A stretch of 64,000 bases of DNA from Cytophagales bacterium (GTDB lineage Bacteria > Bacteroidota > Bacteroidia > Cytophagales > Spirosomataceae). The translations under genes were made by a program, and so were the position numbers. Below the pieces are notes generated by a model. That model searched no databases and was not told the origin of the DNA. It was given only the letters and a program-made list of their open reading frames with translations. Each line of letters opens with the position of its first letter. Position 1 is the first letter of the stretch. Where the stretch lies: contig RDXN01000035.1 in NCBI GenBank assembly GCA_004292855.1, positions 112,074-176,073 on the forward strand, in the 5' to 3' direction. Below, piece by piece: positions 1 through 11,774 of this stretch.

Positions 1-2
1 TT

Positions 3-386
3 TCTACAAAACAGGCTCCTACAAAAAAGCGCAGTGCAGGATCTTATCAGGTGTTGATGGACGGTGAGGTGATTGAATTTGAGAAGGGTTATCTGGAGAC
101 TCATAAAGACTTGTGGTGGTTGGAAGCATTAGTCGGTTCTCAAATCGTTATGCATCATCTAAAAGAGGGGAAGCATCTTGACGACCAATTTATTGAGGAA
201 ATGATTGAGAAAGGTAGGGAGATGTTCTATCTGAATGAACGTCAGGATATTTTATTCTCTACAAACAATGAATTGATTGAATTCGATTTTGGAAAATTAG
301 TATCCCTAAAACCACTGGAAGCTTTACAACGGTTTGGGTTACAAAAAATGGAAGAAGCCAGCGAAAAACTGTATGCGAAGATTTGA
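3..386 (+). CDS. Hypothetical protein, 5' end cut by the window edge
   Basis: The reading frame is open from the first bases of the window to TGA at 384-386, so the true start lies outside. GTG at 51 is an internal possibility only. The visible product is acidic, soluble-looking, rich in Glu and Leu, with a WWLEAL helix and no signal peptide. The next gene begins 3 bases after the stop, so the two are probably co-transcribed. I do not recognise the family. The segment is AT-richer than the receptor genes to its right, like other accessory patches in this window. A toxin or immunity role for the pair would be a guess and is not called. Confidence 0.5.
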   Translation, partial: STKQAPTKKRSAGSYQVLMDGEVIEFEKGYLETHKDLWWLEALVGSQIVMHHLKEGKHLDDQFIEEMIEKGREMFYLNERQDILFSTNNELIEFDFGKLVSLKPLEALQRFGLQKMEEASEKLYAKI

Positions 387-388
387 AA

Positions 389-865
389 ATGATGCTGACT
401 CCGCAACAAATTGATGAGCTTGGTCCAGAAGTGTTGCCTTTTGAGCGGAAAGATTTCAGTCGTCCCGTTGAGGAAGGCGAGGACATCCTTTTTGATACAT
501 TCATCCATGATGTTTCTAGTATGGGAAAGCCGGTAAATGTGGTTAAGGTTTCATCCGAAACGGCTCTACAACAATCCCGAACAGGGTGTTATTTGTGGAT
601 TATTGACAAATATGGTCTGAAAATACTTTTTGAAGCTATCCCAAACCTCGAAGCTAAACGGGGTGTGGTATGCCATACAAACATCACAGGAGGGCAACCA
701 GCTTTGCAGGGTGGCGAGCTTTGGTTTGGTGATGATGATAAGGTGTACTTAAATTATCAGTCAGGCCGTTATGGCTCTAACCGAATTTCTCAGAGACAAG
801 CAATTTTAGCTTATTTTAGATCGCTCGGCTTCACAATGGTGCCATTGGGTGACGTTAGAAGATAA
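389..865 (+). CDS. Hypothetical protein
   Basis: About 158 residues. A TTG at 383 overlaps the upstream stop, but the ATG codons at 389/392 are the likelier start. The protein has no signal peptide or membrane segment. Visible features are an acidic N-terminal half, a single GCYLWIIDKYGLKI strand-rich segment near residue 75, and a Gly/Asp-rich GGELWFGDDDKVYLNYQSGRYG stretch typical of a small beta-rich domain. It ends 4 bases before the convergent TonB receptor gene, leaving no room for a separate terminator. No family recognised. Its tight spacing after the preceding gene suggests the two act together. Confidence 0.5.
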   Translation: MMLTPQQIDELGPEVLPFERKDFSRPVEEGEDILFDTFIHDVSSMGKPVNVVKVSSETALQQSRTGCYLWIIDKYGLKILFEAIPNLEAKRGVVCHTNITGGQPALQGGELWFGDDDKVYLNYQSGRYGSNRISQRQAILAYFRSLGFTMVPLGDVRR

Positions 866-869
866 GCCC

Positions 870-3335
870 TCAATCAACCGCCTTCCCATCGTCATTACTG
901 ATCCGTTTTTTGGCGCGGTTGGGCTTGGCGTTCATACGGCCAAATCGCCAGTTGGCCGTGACACGTACGTTCCGAAACGCATTGTACGAACTGGCATCCG
1001 TCACGAACGTGACCGTTCGAAACTGGTTCGCAATGGTATTGTAGCGGGTCATGAAATTCTCAGCGTTCAGGGTGAACACCACCCGCTGTTTTTTGTATTC
1101 CTTCCGAATGGCAACCCCGTAGCCATAAAATCCGCCCGACTGCCCCTGTAACAGAATCCGCGCCGACTGATACGACCCCTGAAACTGAACACTGTAGTCG
1201 TGGGGGAACGAGACATTGCTGTTCAGGGAGAGTTTGTAGTTCCAGTTTCGGTTCAAAATGCGCAGGGCCTCACTGTTCAAGATGCTGTAGTTCAGGCTGA
1301 TGTTGCCGTTAAGTTGCCAATTTTTGGCGGGCCTCCCCGAACTGAACAGGTTGAGTCCGTAAGTCGAATTTTTGGCAATATTCTGGTAGGTACTGTACGA
1401 AATGTTGGCCGTATCGACCGTGGTCACGCGCTCGATGGCGTTGTTGGTCATACGGCTAAACAGCGTTGCGTTCATCGACAGCCCCTTTTTGGTGTACAGG
1501 CTGTAGGTCAGTTCGAGCGAGTGCGCCCGTTCGGGGTCGAGGAAGGGGTTGCCGAAGGAGAGGTTTTTGGGGTCGTTGGAGTTGATGAACGGGTTCAGAA
1601 AAAAGATGTTGGGCCGCTGAATTCGCTGACTATAACTGAGTCGTACCCGCCGGTTGTTTTTGAACCGCTTCGACAGGGCTATGTTGGGTAATAGAATATG
1701 GTATTGATCCTGAAAGGTGGTTTTGTTCGACACAAAATTCGCGTCGATGTCTGTGAACTCGTAGCGACCACCCAACGTATAGGTCCACCGTTTGGAGGTG
1801 CTGATCCGAAAGGACGCATACGATGCCACCACCCACTGCTGATAATCGAACTGATTAGATCGGCGTGGGTCATCGACAAAAGCGGTGCTGTCGGAGCGGG
1901 CGTTTTGGAGGTTAAAATCGCTTTCTACGTTGCGCCGGATGCTTTTTGCCCCCACTTCGAGGGTATTCTTACCTTTTTTGAACGGATGTTCGTAGTCGGT
2001 CTGAATCGTCCACTCGGTAGTGCGGTTGAGGTTGGTGTTCCGTTCGCGGTAGTTGATAAACTCGTTTTGGGGCAGGTTGAACTGATCGAGTGCGTAGCGG
2101 CTGTCGTTGTCGCTGCTGTTGAGCTGGGTCAGAAACGTGAACTCCTGTTCGGGGCGTTTGAAGAGCCGGGTGTAGTTCAGATTCACGTCGTAGTTGGTGT
2201 TCTGAGCCGAGTTGTCGCTGTATCGCCGGAACGGTTGCCGGGGTTGCGAACCCTCGTACCGTGTGTCGCGTATAGACGACCCCGTTCGGCCGCCCACTGA
2301 AAAACTCCCGTCCACTCCAAACTGATTGGTTGAGTCGAGGTCGTAATCCAGATTAAACGATCCATACCCCGATTGATTCACGCTGCGGTTGGTGCTGCTT
2401 TGCCGGAGTTCGCTCACCGACTGATTGGCCAGCAAACTCCGCCGATTCGAGGCCGAGCCGCCATCATTTAGGTTCCGGTTTCCGCCCCCGTAGGCCGTAA
2501 GGCCCATTTTGCCCTGTTTCATGTTCAGGTTGGCCCCAAGGTTGTGCGTCCGGTTACCGGTGGTGCCGGTTATGCCTCCCACAAGCCCCTGCAACTTACT
2601 TTTGGTGATAATATTGATCACGCCCGCCGTTCCTTCGGCATCATATTTGGCGGAGGGAGCCGTGATGACCTCCACAGACTTAATGGCCTCTGCCGGAATC
2701 ATTTGCAGGGCTTCGGAAATGCTGCGGGCCATAATACTCGATGGCTTGTTGTTAATCAGCACCTTAATGCTTGAACTACCTTTAAGCTGAATGCTGCCAT
2801 CGGGATCGACGGTGAGCATTGGCACTTTCTTCATCACATCGACGGCGGTGCCGCCTGCGTTGGTAGGGTCGTTTCCGGCATTGTACACCACGCGATCTTC
2901 TTTGTCTTCGATCAGGTCGCGACGACCCGTGACGATCACTTCGGAGAGGGTTTGACTGGTGGTTCGAAGCAGGAGCGGGGGCAGGTTGAGGTCGGCGTCG
3001 GGCCGATTTGGTAGCAAAGCCTCGGCCATTCGGTCTTCGTACCCCATAAACGTAACTCGCAACCGGTAACGTCCCGGAGCTATGTTGTTGAACGAAAACC
3101 GCCCTGTAGCATCCGTCAGGTCGCCCGCGATGGGGGTTTGGCTGGCGATACCGAGCAGGGCGACGGTGGCAAACTCAACGGGTTGACGGCTCACCGAATC
3201 AATCACTAAACCGCTAATCTGACTGCTGTCGGGCGTGGTTGTAGCGTCGGCCCCTGAAGCCATACGGACAGGCGATTGGGCCGACGCTACAACCACGCCC
3301 GACAGGAGCAGTAAACACAGTAAATAATGGTTCAT
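870..3335 (-). CDS. TonB-dependent receptor, outer-membrane beta-barrel family
   Basis: 821 residues. A Sec signal peptide (residues 1-19, cleavage after ASAQ) is followed by a carboxypeptidase-regulatory-like domain (about 40-125, IDSVSRQPVEFATV to VTFMGYED). A plug domain follows (about 130-245, with SEVIVTGRRD, a VLINNKPS strand and GVINIITK), then a long Asn/Tyr/Arg-rich 22-strand-type barrel to the C-terminus. This is the OMP_b-brl_3 type of receptor, typical of Bacteroidota, rather than SusC: there is no SusD partner. It probably imports a ligand across the outer membrane with energy from TonB-ExbBD; the ligand is unknown. Odd: a perfect 26-bp inverted repeat lies inside the coding region at residues 11-36. 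The C-terminus extends past the usual final aromatic residue with a Lys/Arg/Asp tail. Confidence 0.9.
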   Translation of the reverse strand: MNHYLLCLLLLSGVVVASAQSPVRMASGADATTTPDSSQISGLVIDSVSRQPVEFATVALLGIASQTPIAGDLTDATGRFSFNNIAPGRYRLRVTFMGYEDRMAEALLPNRPDADLNLPPLLLRTTSQTLSEVIVTGRRDLIEDKEDRVVYNAGNDPTNAGGTAVDVMKKVPMLTVDPDGSIQLKGSSSIKVLINNKPSSIMARSISEALQMIPAEAIKSVEVITAPSAKYDAEGTAGVINIITKSKLQGLVGGITGTTGNRTHNLGANLNMKQGKMGLTAYGGGNRNLNDGGSASNRRSLLANQSVSELRQSSTNRSVNQSGYGSFNLDYDLDSTNQFGVDGSFSVGGRTGSSIRDTRYEGSQPRQPFRRYSDNSAQNTNYDVNLNYTRLFKRPEQEFTFLTQLNSSDNDSRYALDQFNLPQNEFINYRERNTNLNRTTEWTIQTDYEHPFKKGKNTLEVGAKSIRRNVESDFNLQNARSDSTAFVDDPRRSNQFDYQQWVVASYASFRISTSKRWTYTLGGRYEFTDIDANFVSNKTTFQDQYHILLPNIALSKRFKNNRRVRLSYSQRIQRPNIFFLNPFINSNDPKNLSFGNPFLDPERAHSLELTYSLYTKKGLSMNATLFSRMTNNAIERVTTVDTANISYSTYQNIAKNSTYGLNLFSSGRPAKNWQLNGNISLNYSILNSEALRILNRNWNYKLSLNSNVSFPHDYSVQFQGSYQSARILLQGQSGGFYGYGVAIRKEYKKQRVVFTLNAENFMTRYNTIANQFRTVTFVTDASSYNAFRNVRVTANWRFGRMNAKPNRAKKRISNDDGKAVD
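3228..3303. repeat. Perfect inverted repeat inside the TonB receptor signal region
   Basis: Arms 3228-3253 and 3278-3303 (26 bp each) are exactly complementary, with a 24-nt spacer. The repeat is translated as part of the receptor: it covers residues about 11-36, the signal-peptide cleavage zone and the start of the mature protein. The arm core (GGTTGTAGCGTCGG) resembles the palindrome at 13404-13502, which also begins around TTGTAGCG. It looks like a palindromic element that inserted in frame. Confidence 0.85.
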
Positions 3336-3527
3336 TCGTTGAGGGGGAATCTACGGTTAAAGAACCATTAATCGTTTTCCTTACTCATTGTAGCCTGCAC
3401 CCGTTGAAATTGCCTATTTTGGGTGGGTATATTTATACGAAATAGTGATTTAGCCATTTAAGCGAGATTAAAACTCCCGCATCCCTTTTGGTTAGTTTCT
3501 CACGTAAAAAATCTGTTCTGCCTATTT

Positions 3528-6500
3528 ATGAACTTTTACCTTCACGCTCGTTTGCTCAGGCTGACTGCCGTCAGAGCATCGGGTATTTTTCTACTGCTGG
3601 GTTTGTCTCCGGGGGGTATTGCCTACGCCCATAACCCGGATATCCGCCCCACCTATCGCGTTGGGTTGCCGCCAGGCGATCAGCCCTTTGCCGACCGCAT
3701 TGTGACCGGCACTGTCACCGACGAAAAAGGCGAAACGCTGCCGGGGGTTACGGTCGTTGTTAAAGGACTTCAACGAGGAGCCACCACCAACACCGAGGGA
3801 CAATATAAAGTCAGTGTGCCGGATGACGTCAATGAGCTGATTTTTAGTTATGTTGGCTACCTCTCGAAAACCGTTCAGATTGGTAACAAAACGGCGGTGA
3901 ACGTGGTGTTGCAAACCGACGAGAAATCGCTGGAAGAAGTGATTGTGGTGGGCTACGGTACGCAAAAGAAAAGCGAACAGACAGCAGCCATCAGCAGCAT
4001 TGCGGGCGACGAAATCGTGAAAGCCCCCGTCACCGATGCATCCAACGCGCTCATCGGGCGGGTGTCGGGTTTGTTTGCCCAACAACTTAGCGGCCGCCCA
4101 GGCATAAGTGCGTCCACCATCACGATCCGGGGGCGGGCTTCCACCAACTCGGCGGCTCTGATTATTGTGGATGGCGTTGAACGGCAGAGCTTTGGTGATA
4201 TTGACCCGAATGAAATTGAGTCGATTTCGGTGTTGAAAGATGCCTCGTCAACGGCTTTGTTCGGGATCAAAGGAGCCAACGGGGTAATCATCGTGACCAC
4301 CAAAACGGGTAAAACGGGCAAAGCGCAGGTGTCGTATTCGGGCAATGTGGGCCGGGTGAACTTTACCCAGGTTCCCGAATTTCTGGATGCTTACCCCAGT
4401 GCCATGCTCCATAACGAGGGCGAAGAAAACCTGATCAAGTACGGGCTGGTGCCGTCTAATTTTCAGAAGGTATTTACGGCGCAGGATCTCCAGACCTACA
4501 AAGATGGCACCGGCGACCGCCTGCTTTACCCGAACACGAACTGGTTTAAGGCCGTTACACGCCCGTCGTGGGTCAGAACGCAGCACAACCTGAACTTCAC
4601 GGGCGGCTCCAAAGCCATCAAGTACTTTGTGTCATTGGGTTATCTGTTTGAAGATGGGGGCTTCAAGGATTTCAGTACGCCGTCGGGCTACAAAACCAAC
4701 CCGTCGTACACCCGCTACAATTTTCGCTCGAACCTCGATTTCAACCTGACCCCCAGCACTACGCTCAGTTTGCGGTTGGGCGGGCGACTAGAAAATCGCT
4801 ATTCGTTTCAGGCCAACGGCGGGCAGGGCGATTTGCGGCAGCGGTTCGAGACCGGGCCGGAGTACCTGCTGACCCGGATGTATGCCATCCCGGCCTGGAT
4901 TATTCCGTTCTATCCCGAATATACCAATCCGAAAACGCCTGAGGATCAGCTATTAGACAATACCCTGAACCAAATTGAGGACTTTGGCCGGTCGGGCGTC
5001 AACACGTTTAATCCGTATGCCGTTATCAAGCGAAACGGCTATGTCGATTACCGTAATAATGCCATCGAGAGCGTGTTTGTGCTGGACCAGAAGCTGGACC
5101 GAATCACAAAAGGACTGAGTTTCAAGGCCACCTTTGGCTACGATGCCTACATTGCCGGGGTACGCGGGCAAGGCGGGGCCTATGCGGCTTACAACGTAAA
5201 CCGAACCACCAAAACCCTCGAACTAGCTCGCGGCTCGTTTGAAGACCCCCTCGGCGGGGTAACGGCCCAGAACTACGGCTACGTGAAAACCAACCTCCAA
5301 CTGGCCCTGAACTACGCCCGTTCGTTTGGCAAACATAATGTGTCGAGTGTGGCCGTGGCGCAGCGGGAGTTGCGCGGGGCCGACGGTGTAGCCGCCCCCT
5401 TTGCCAACGAGGGCGTGGTGTTGCGGGCTACGTATAACTACGACAGCCGCTATTTTATTGAAGTGAACGGAGCGTACAACGGCTCCGAAAATTACCCCAA
5501 AACAGAGCGATATGGCTTGTTTCCGGCTGTGTCGGCGGGGTGGACCATCAGCGAGGAGAAGTTTTTGAAGGGTGCCAAGTGGATCGACTACCTCAAAATT
5601 CGGGGGTCGTATGGCCTCATTGGCTACGGTAACGTAGGGACTGCCGCAGCGAATCGTTTTTTGTATTTAGATGAATATGCCAATGGCGGAGGAACCCCCG
5701 GAGTCAGTGCTAACTCATTGATTAATAACCGGGTGTTGTTCGGAACGGCCAGCACTAACGTGTCGTATCCGGTGGTGTGGCACAGCCGGTCGGGCAACCC
5801 CGACGTAACCTGGGAGAAATCGATTAAGCGTAATTTTGGGGTAGAGGCCGCTTTCCTGCGGAACCGGATGTCCATAACGGCGGATATTTTCGATGAAAAA
5901 CGGTACGACATTCTGCTGGCCCGCAACAACTCGGCCCTCGTGGTGTTTGGCGAGTCGTTACCACAGAGCAATTTCGGCGAAAATTACAACAGTGGCTTTG
6001 AGGTAGAGGCTAGTTTCAAGGATGCCAAAGGCCATTTTCGGTATGGGATCAGCGGGCAATATACCCACGCCAAAAACCGCGTTGTCAGAACTGACGAACC
6101 CATCAACCTGCCTGATAATCAGAAGGCTACGGGGCAGGCTATCGGGCAGTTTCGGGGTTATAAAGTACTTGGGTTCTACCAGAGTCTGGACGATATTGCC
6201 GCCAGCCCAACCAGCCGCGTGAATGGAGCCGTAATTCCGGGCGACTTCAAATTTGCCGATATCAACGGCGATGGGTTCATCGACGATCAGGACCGTGCCC
6301 CCATTGGCTATGCCGACGTTCCCCAAAACGTGTTTGGCATCGAGCCGAATTTCGGCTACAAAGGCTTCACGTTGTCGGCTCTCTTTCAAGGTGTTACGAA
6401 GGTGAATTCAAACGTGTTCTTCGCGGGAGGCAATTATTACTCGGAAATGCTGAATCGTTGGACCCCCGAAAACGCCCAGAATGCCACGTGGCCCTCGATC

Positions 6501-6806
6501 CGGCCACGGACCACCGCAGCACCAAGCTACTCCACCAACGATTATCTGCTTCAGGATGCCAGCTACCTGAAACTCCGCAATGTGGAGATCAGCTACGCCG
6601 TGCCGGCCACGTTTGCCAAACGACTGAATATGGAAACGATTCGGGTGTTCTTGACGGGGCAAAACCTATACACGTGGACCAAATTCGTGGGCCTCGACCC
6701 CGAAAACAACCAGGGTAGTGCCGTGCAAAGTTCTTTCTTTTCCGGCCCCAACAACGCGATCCCGGTTTCTCGGACCTTCAACCTCGGTGCCAACATCCAA
6801 TTCTGA
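3528..6806 (+). CDS. SusC/RagA-type TonB-linked outer membrane protein
   Basis: 1092 residues. An N-terminal signal peptide (about 1-34) precedes a carboxypeptidase-regulatory-like domain (about 60-135, TGTVTDEKGETLPGVTVVVKG). The SusC hallmark EEVIVVGYGTQKK leads into the plug, with IIVDGVER, IESISVLKDASS and ANGVIIVTTK (about 140-255). The remainder is a large barrel containing an EF-hand-like ADINGDGFIDDQD loop, common in SusC proteins. With its SusD partner it forms the outer-membrane pump that pulls oligosaccharides or other nutrients into the periplasm. The lipoprotein SusD gene follows 62 bases downstream. No glycosidase lies in the immediate locus, so the substrate cannot be read from context. 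Confidence 0.95.
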   Translation: MNFYLHARLLRLTAVRASGIFLLLGLSPGGIAYAHNPDIRPTYRVGLPPGDQPFADRIVTGTVTDEKGETLPGVTVVVKGLQRGATTNTEGQYKVSVPDDVNELIFSYVGYLSKTVQIGNKTAVNVVLQTDEKSLEEVIVVGYGTQKKSEQTAAISSIAGDEIVKAPVTDASNALIGRVSGLFAQQLSGRPGISASTITIRGRASTNSAALIIVDGVERQSFGDIDPNEIESISVLKDASSTALFGIKGANGVIIVTTKTGKTGKAQVSYSGNVGRVNFTQVPEFLDAYPSAMLHNEGEENLIKYGLVPSNFQKVFTAQDLQTYKDGTGDRLLYPNTNWFKAVTRPSWVRTQHNLNFTGGSKAIKYFVSLGYLFEDGGFKDFSTPSGYKTNPSYTRYNFRSNLDFNLTPSTTLSLRLGGRLENRYSFQANGGQGDLRQRFETGPEYLLTRMYAIPAWIIPFYPEYTNPKTPEDQLLDNTLNQIEDFGRSGVNTFNPYAVIKRNGYVDYRNNAIESVFVLDQKLDRITKGLSFKATFGYDAYIAGVRGQGGAYAAYNVNRTTKTLELARGSFEDPLGGVTAQNYGYVKTNLQLALNYARSFGKHNVSSVAVAQRELRGADGVAAPFANEGVVLRATYNYDSRYFIEVNGAYNGSENYPKTERYGLFPAVSAGWTISEEKFLKGAKWIDYLKIRGSYGLIGYGNVGTAAANRFLYLDEYANGGGTPGVSANSLINNRVLFGTASTNVSYPVVWHSRSGNPDVTWEKSIKRNFGVEAAFLRNRMSITADIFDEKRYDILLARNNSALVVFGESLPQSNFGENYNSGFEVEASFKDAKGHFRYGISGQYTHAKNRVVRTDEPINLPDNQKATGQAIGQFRGYKVLGFYQSLDDIAASPTSRVNGAVIPGDFKFADINGDGFIDDQDRAPIGYADVPQNVFGIEPNFGYKGFTLSALFQGVTKVNSNVFFAGGNYYSEMLNRWTPENAQNATWPSIRPRTTAAPSYSTNDYLLQDASYLKLRNVEISYAVPATFAKRLNMETIRVFLTGQNLYTWTKFVGLDPENNQGSAVQSSFFSGPNNAIPVSRTFNLGANIQF

Positions 6807-6868
6807 AACCGAATATGCGCTCTTTAACTCTTTCACTCCGCTTCGGCGGTCCGATTCAGTCTTTGGTG

Positions 6869-8575
<1,707 letters not shown>

Positions 8576-8644
8576 AAACAGTGAGCAGCTAACAGCCAAC
8601 AGTGAGCAGTAAGAAGAAAGGGGATCGGTTCGCGTTCGGTAAGC

Positions 8645-8676
8645 CACTCTTTCACTCTTTCGCTCTTTCACTCTTT
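8645..8676 (+). repeat. Tandem octamer array between SusD and SusC
   Basis: Four tandem 8-bp units (CACTCTTT, CACTCTTT, CGCTCTTT, CACTCTTT) end 7 bases before the start of the next gene. Upstream, 8578-8610 carries loose CAGTGAGCAG-type units. The same octamer family forms the palindrome at 40792-40869. Confidence 0.8.
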
Positions 8677-8683
8677 GATATTG

Positions 8684-11600
8684 ATGAAACATATCATACC
8701 TATTCTCTTCGGGCTACTCGTCCTCGGCACGGCCGGGGCGTATGCCCAGACAAAAACCGCGACCCCGGTTAGCTTTTCGGGCGTGGTGACCGGCCCCGAC
8801 GATAAACCGCTGGCGGGTGCGCTGGTGGCCGTGCAGGAAGCCCGCGTCGAGGCCATGACCGACAACGAGGGGCGATTTAACCTACAGGCAGCTCCCGGCG
8901 ACGTGCTGGTAATCCGTAAAAACGGTTACCTGGGGCAGACCAAAACCGTGAACGATGTAACGAGCTTCAAGGCAACATTAGCCCGCGCCCTCACCGATGC
9001 GGGCGACGATGATATTGTCCCGATTCCATTCGCAACCCGTAAAAAACGGGAGGTCAACATGGCCATCTCGACCTTCAATACGCGCAACCTGCCACAGGTT
9101 CCTGTGGCTTCGGTTAACGCCACGTTTGCGGGGCGCATTCCGGGTTTGTATGTGCAGCAAACCGGCACGGCTCCCGGCTTAGATGGGGCGTTTTTCCAGA
9201 CGCGGGGCGTATCGACGTTCGGGCCAAACAGCCTGCGAACACTGGTGGACGGGGTGATCCGACCGCTTAACGACATCGACATCAACGAGATCGAGAGCAT
9301 TACGGTCTTGAAAGATGCGGCTTCGCTGGCCTGGTATGGCCTTCGCTACGGTAGTGGGGTGATGCTGATTACCACCAAGAAGGGGAGTGCAACCCGCAAC
9401 AACATTCAGTTCGATGTGCAAACCGGGGTGCAGTCGCCGGAGAAGATGATTAAACCCCTCAACTCCTACGATTTTGCCTCGCTCTACAACGAAGCATTGG
9501 TGAACGATGGGTCGCAACCCATTTACGACGCGGCCACGCTGAATGCTTACCAAACTGGTTCGGATGCGTTTCGCTTCCCGAACAACAATTACGTCGACCA
9601 GTTTTTCAACAAACAGTCGCCTTCGCAACGGTATGTGTTGTCGGCAGACGGGGGCAGCAACAGCGTTCGGTATTTTGCCCTGTTAAGTTATTTCACGCAG
9701 GATGGACTGTTCAAAGGGGGCAAAACCGACGATTACAACGCCAATATCGGCTTCAACCGGTTCAATTTCCGGGGCAACGTCGATTTCGACGTGAACAAGA
9801 ATCTGACCGTTGGCCTGAACGTGGCCGGTCGGTCGGAGGGGCAGCGGCAAACGGGCAATTTGGAGGTCGGAACGTTGTTGAACGCGATTTATACCACCCC
9901 CCCCAATGCCTTCCCGATTCAGAATCAGGACGGCTCGTATGGTGGCACCGCCCTGTTCCAGAACAACCCGCTGGGGCTGCTCCGCGAGCGGGGTTACACC
10001 AGTTTCGTGACGCGGGTGCTGATGGCGACCATCGACGTACGCGAGAAACTGGACTTCTGGGTGCCGGGGCTTTCGGCCAACGTTAATTTCAGCTACGATA
10101 TTCAGGGTACTTATCTGTCGGGGCTGAACCGCGATTTTCAGGTGGTCGATGCATCGGGGACGACGCCCCTGATTTACCGCAACCAATCCCCTCTTGCGTA
10201 TCGCTCGGCGGCTTTTGGGGCCACCGCTCAACGCAACGAAGGCTGGGCCGGGCTTGACTATGACCGCCGGTTTGGGGCGCATCAGATCAACGCATCGGTG
10301 CGGGCGCAGCGCAACGTGGCCTACACACCATCGCAACTCGATTTCCGGGGGCAGGGGCTGGCTTCGCGGCTCGATTACAGCTATAAAGACCGCTACTATC
10401 TGGGCATTGTAGCGGGTTATTCGGGTTCCGAAAACTTCCCTTCGGGTAAGCGATATGGCTTCTTCCCGGCCCTCTCGGCGGGTTGGGTCGTCTCGGACGA
10501 AGCGTTTATCCCGTCCAATAAATTCCTCAGCTATCTGAAACTACGGGCCTCCTACGGGCAGTCGGGTAGCAGCGACATTGGTGGCAGCCGCTTCCCGTTT
10601 GAGCAGTTTTTCGCCCGCAACACGGGTGGGGGAGGCTACACTTTCGGCACGGGTTTCTCGGCCACAACCTCGGCCAACGAGGTGTCCATCGCCAACCCCG
10701 ACATTACCTGGGAAACCCTTACGTCGCTCAATGTTGGTGCTGATTTTCACCTGTTTAACCACGCGCTGACGGGTTCGGTCGATTATTTTGTAAACAACCG
10801 CACGGGTATCCTAACCCCCTCGGCTATTCCGAGCATTCTGGGTAAAACGCTCGTGGTGAATCAGGGCGAAGTGACCAGCAAGGGCGTTGATCTGGCCCTG
10901 AACTACGACAAGCAACTAGGTCGGGTCTCGCTCTCGCTCTACGGCAACGCGACCGTGGCCGACGACCGGGTGGTCTCCGAAAACGGGCAGGCCGGTTTAC
11001 CCGACTACCAGAGTACGGTGGGCCGCGTAGTAAACAGCCGGTTGGTGTTTGTGTCGGACGGGATTTTCCAGAACCAGGCCCAGATTGATGCCAGCCCCAA
11101 GCAGGTGCTGTCGGGTCGGATGGTGCCGGGCGACATTAAATACAAGGACATCGGTGGGGTGAACGGCACGCCCGACGGGGTTGTCGATAACCTTGACCGG
11201 GTTCGCGTCGATGACCGCGACCGGCCCAAGTCGTTCTTTGGGTTCGGGACGGTAGTACGCTACGGCGTATTCGATTTATCGGTTCACTTTCAAGGGGTTG
11301 GCGGGCGTTTTATCGACACCCAGGGCATCATAAACACGGGACCGTCGAACTTCAACCAGGAGAGCCTGAACCGCTGGACACCCGCCACCGCATCCACAGC
11401 CATCTACCCGCGTTTGGGTATTTCAGACCGCGCCAACAATACCTCGCCCTCCGATTTCTGGCTCGCTTCGGGCGATTATGTCCGGCTCAAAAACGTGGAA
11501 TTAGGCGCAACACTCCCCCGGAAATTCCTGTCGAAATACGCCGTAAAAAACACCCGCGTCTACATCGGCGGTTTCAACCTGTTTGCCTTCGATAAACTCA

Positions 11601-11695
11601 AACTCGACATCGACCCCGAAATTCCGGGAGCCGGTCGGGGTAGTGCGTATCCGTATGTGAAAACCATGTACGCTGGACTAAGAGCTTCATTCTAA
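8684..11695 (+). CDS. SusC-like TonB-linked outer membrane protein, second pair
   Basis: 1003 residues from ATG 8684; a TTG nine bases earlier is less likely. The signal peptide ends GAYAQ near residue 22. A carboxypeptidase-regulatory-like domain (about 28-100) is followed by a plug without the classic EEVVVVGYGTQ sequence: it reads VPIPFATRKKREVNMAIST instead, then LVDGVIRPL, NEIESITVLKDAAS and SGVMLITTKKG. The barrel ends in a C-terminal Phe (LRASF). It is paired with the SusD gene at 11775. Its sequence differs strongly from the first SusC, so the two pairs probably recognise different ligands rather than being recent duplicates. Confidence 0.93.
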   Translation: MKHIIPILFGLLVLGTAGAYAQTKTATPVSFSGVVTGPDDKPLAGALVAVQEARVEAMTDNEGRFNLQAAPGDVLVIRKNGYLGQTKTVNDVTSFKATLARALTDAGDDDIVPIPFATRKKREVNMAISTFNTRNLPQVPVASVNATFAGRIPGLYVQQTGTAPGLDGAFFQTRGVSTFGPNSLRTLVDGVIRPLNDIDINEIESITVLKDAASLAWYGLRYGSGVMLITTKKGSATRNNIQFDVQTGVQSPEKMIKPLNSYDFASLYNEALVNDGSQPIYDAATLNAYQTGSDAFRFPNNNYVDQFFNKQSPSQRYVLSADGGSNSVRYFALLSYFTQDGLFKGGKTDDYNANIGFNRFNFRGNVDFDVNKNLTVGLNVAGRSEGQRQTGNLEVGTLLNAIYTTPPNAFPIQNQDGSYGGTALFQNNPLGLLRERGYTSFVTRVLMATIDVREKLDFWVPGLSANVNFSYDIQGTYLSGLNRDFQVVDASGTTPLIYRNQSPLAYRSAAFGATAQRNEGWAGLDYDRRFGAHQINASVRAQRNVAYTPSQLDFRGQGLASRLDYSYKDRYYLGIVAGYSGSENFPSGKRYGFFPALSAGWVVSDEAFIPSNKFLSYLKLRASYGQSGSSDIGGSRFPFEQFFARNTGGGGYTFGTGFSATTSANEVSIANPDITWETLTSLNVGADFHLFNHALTGSVDYFVNNRTGILTPSAIPSILGKTLVVNQGEVTSKGVDLALNYDKQLGRVSLSLYGNATVADDRVVSENGQAGLPDYQSTVGRVVNSRLVFVSDGIFQNQAQIDASPKQVLSGRMVPGDIKYKDIGGVNGTPDGVVDNLDRVRVDDRDRPKSFFGFGTVVRYGVFDLSVHFQGVGGRFIDTQGIINTGPSNFNQESLNRWTPATASTAIYPRLGISDRANNTSPSDFWLASGDYVRLKNVELGATLPRKFLSKYAVKNTRVYIGGFNLFAFDKLKLDIDPEIPGAGRGSAYPYVKTMYAGLRASF

Positions 11696-11700
11696 AACAA

Positions 11701-11765
11701 CCTCACGGCTGCGGCCGACCGTCCCCGGCCCCTCTCCTTCGCAAGGAGAGGGGTTGGGGGTGAGG
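11701..11765. repeat. GC-rich hairpin between SusC and SusD
   Basis: An 11-bp perfect stem (11729-11739 with 11743-11753, CCCCTCTCCTT and its complement) has a 3-nt loop. It is flanked by an outer CCTCAC/GTGAGG pair at 11701 and 11760. The left flank is degenerate compared with the right one (GGTTGGGGGTGAGG). It lies inside the SusC-SusD transcript, so it may attenuate or stabilise rather than end it. Confidence 0.7.
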
Positions 11766-11774
11766 TCAAAAACT

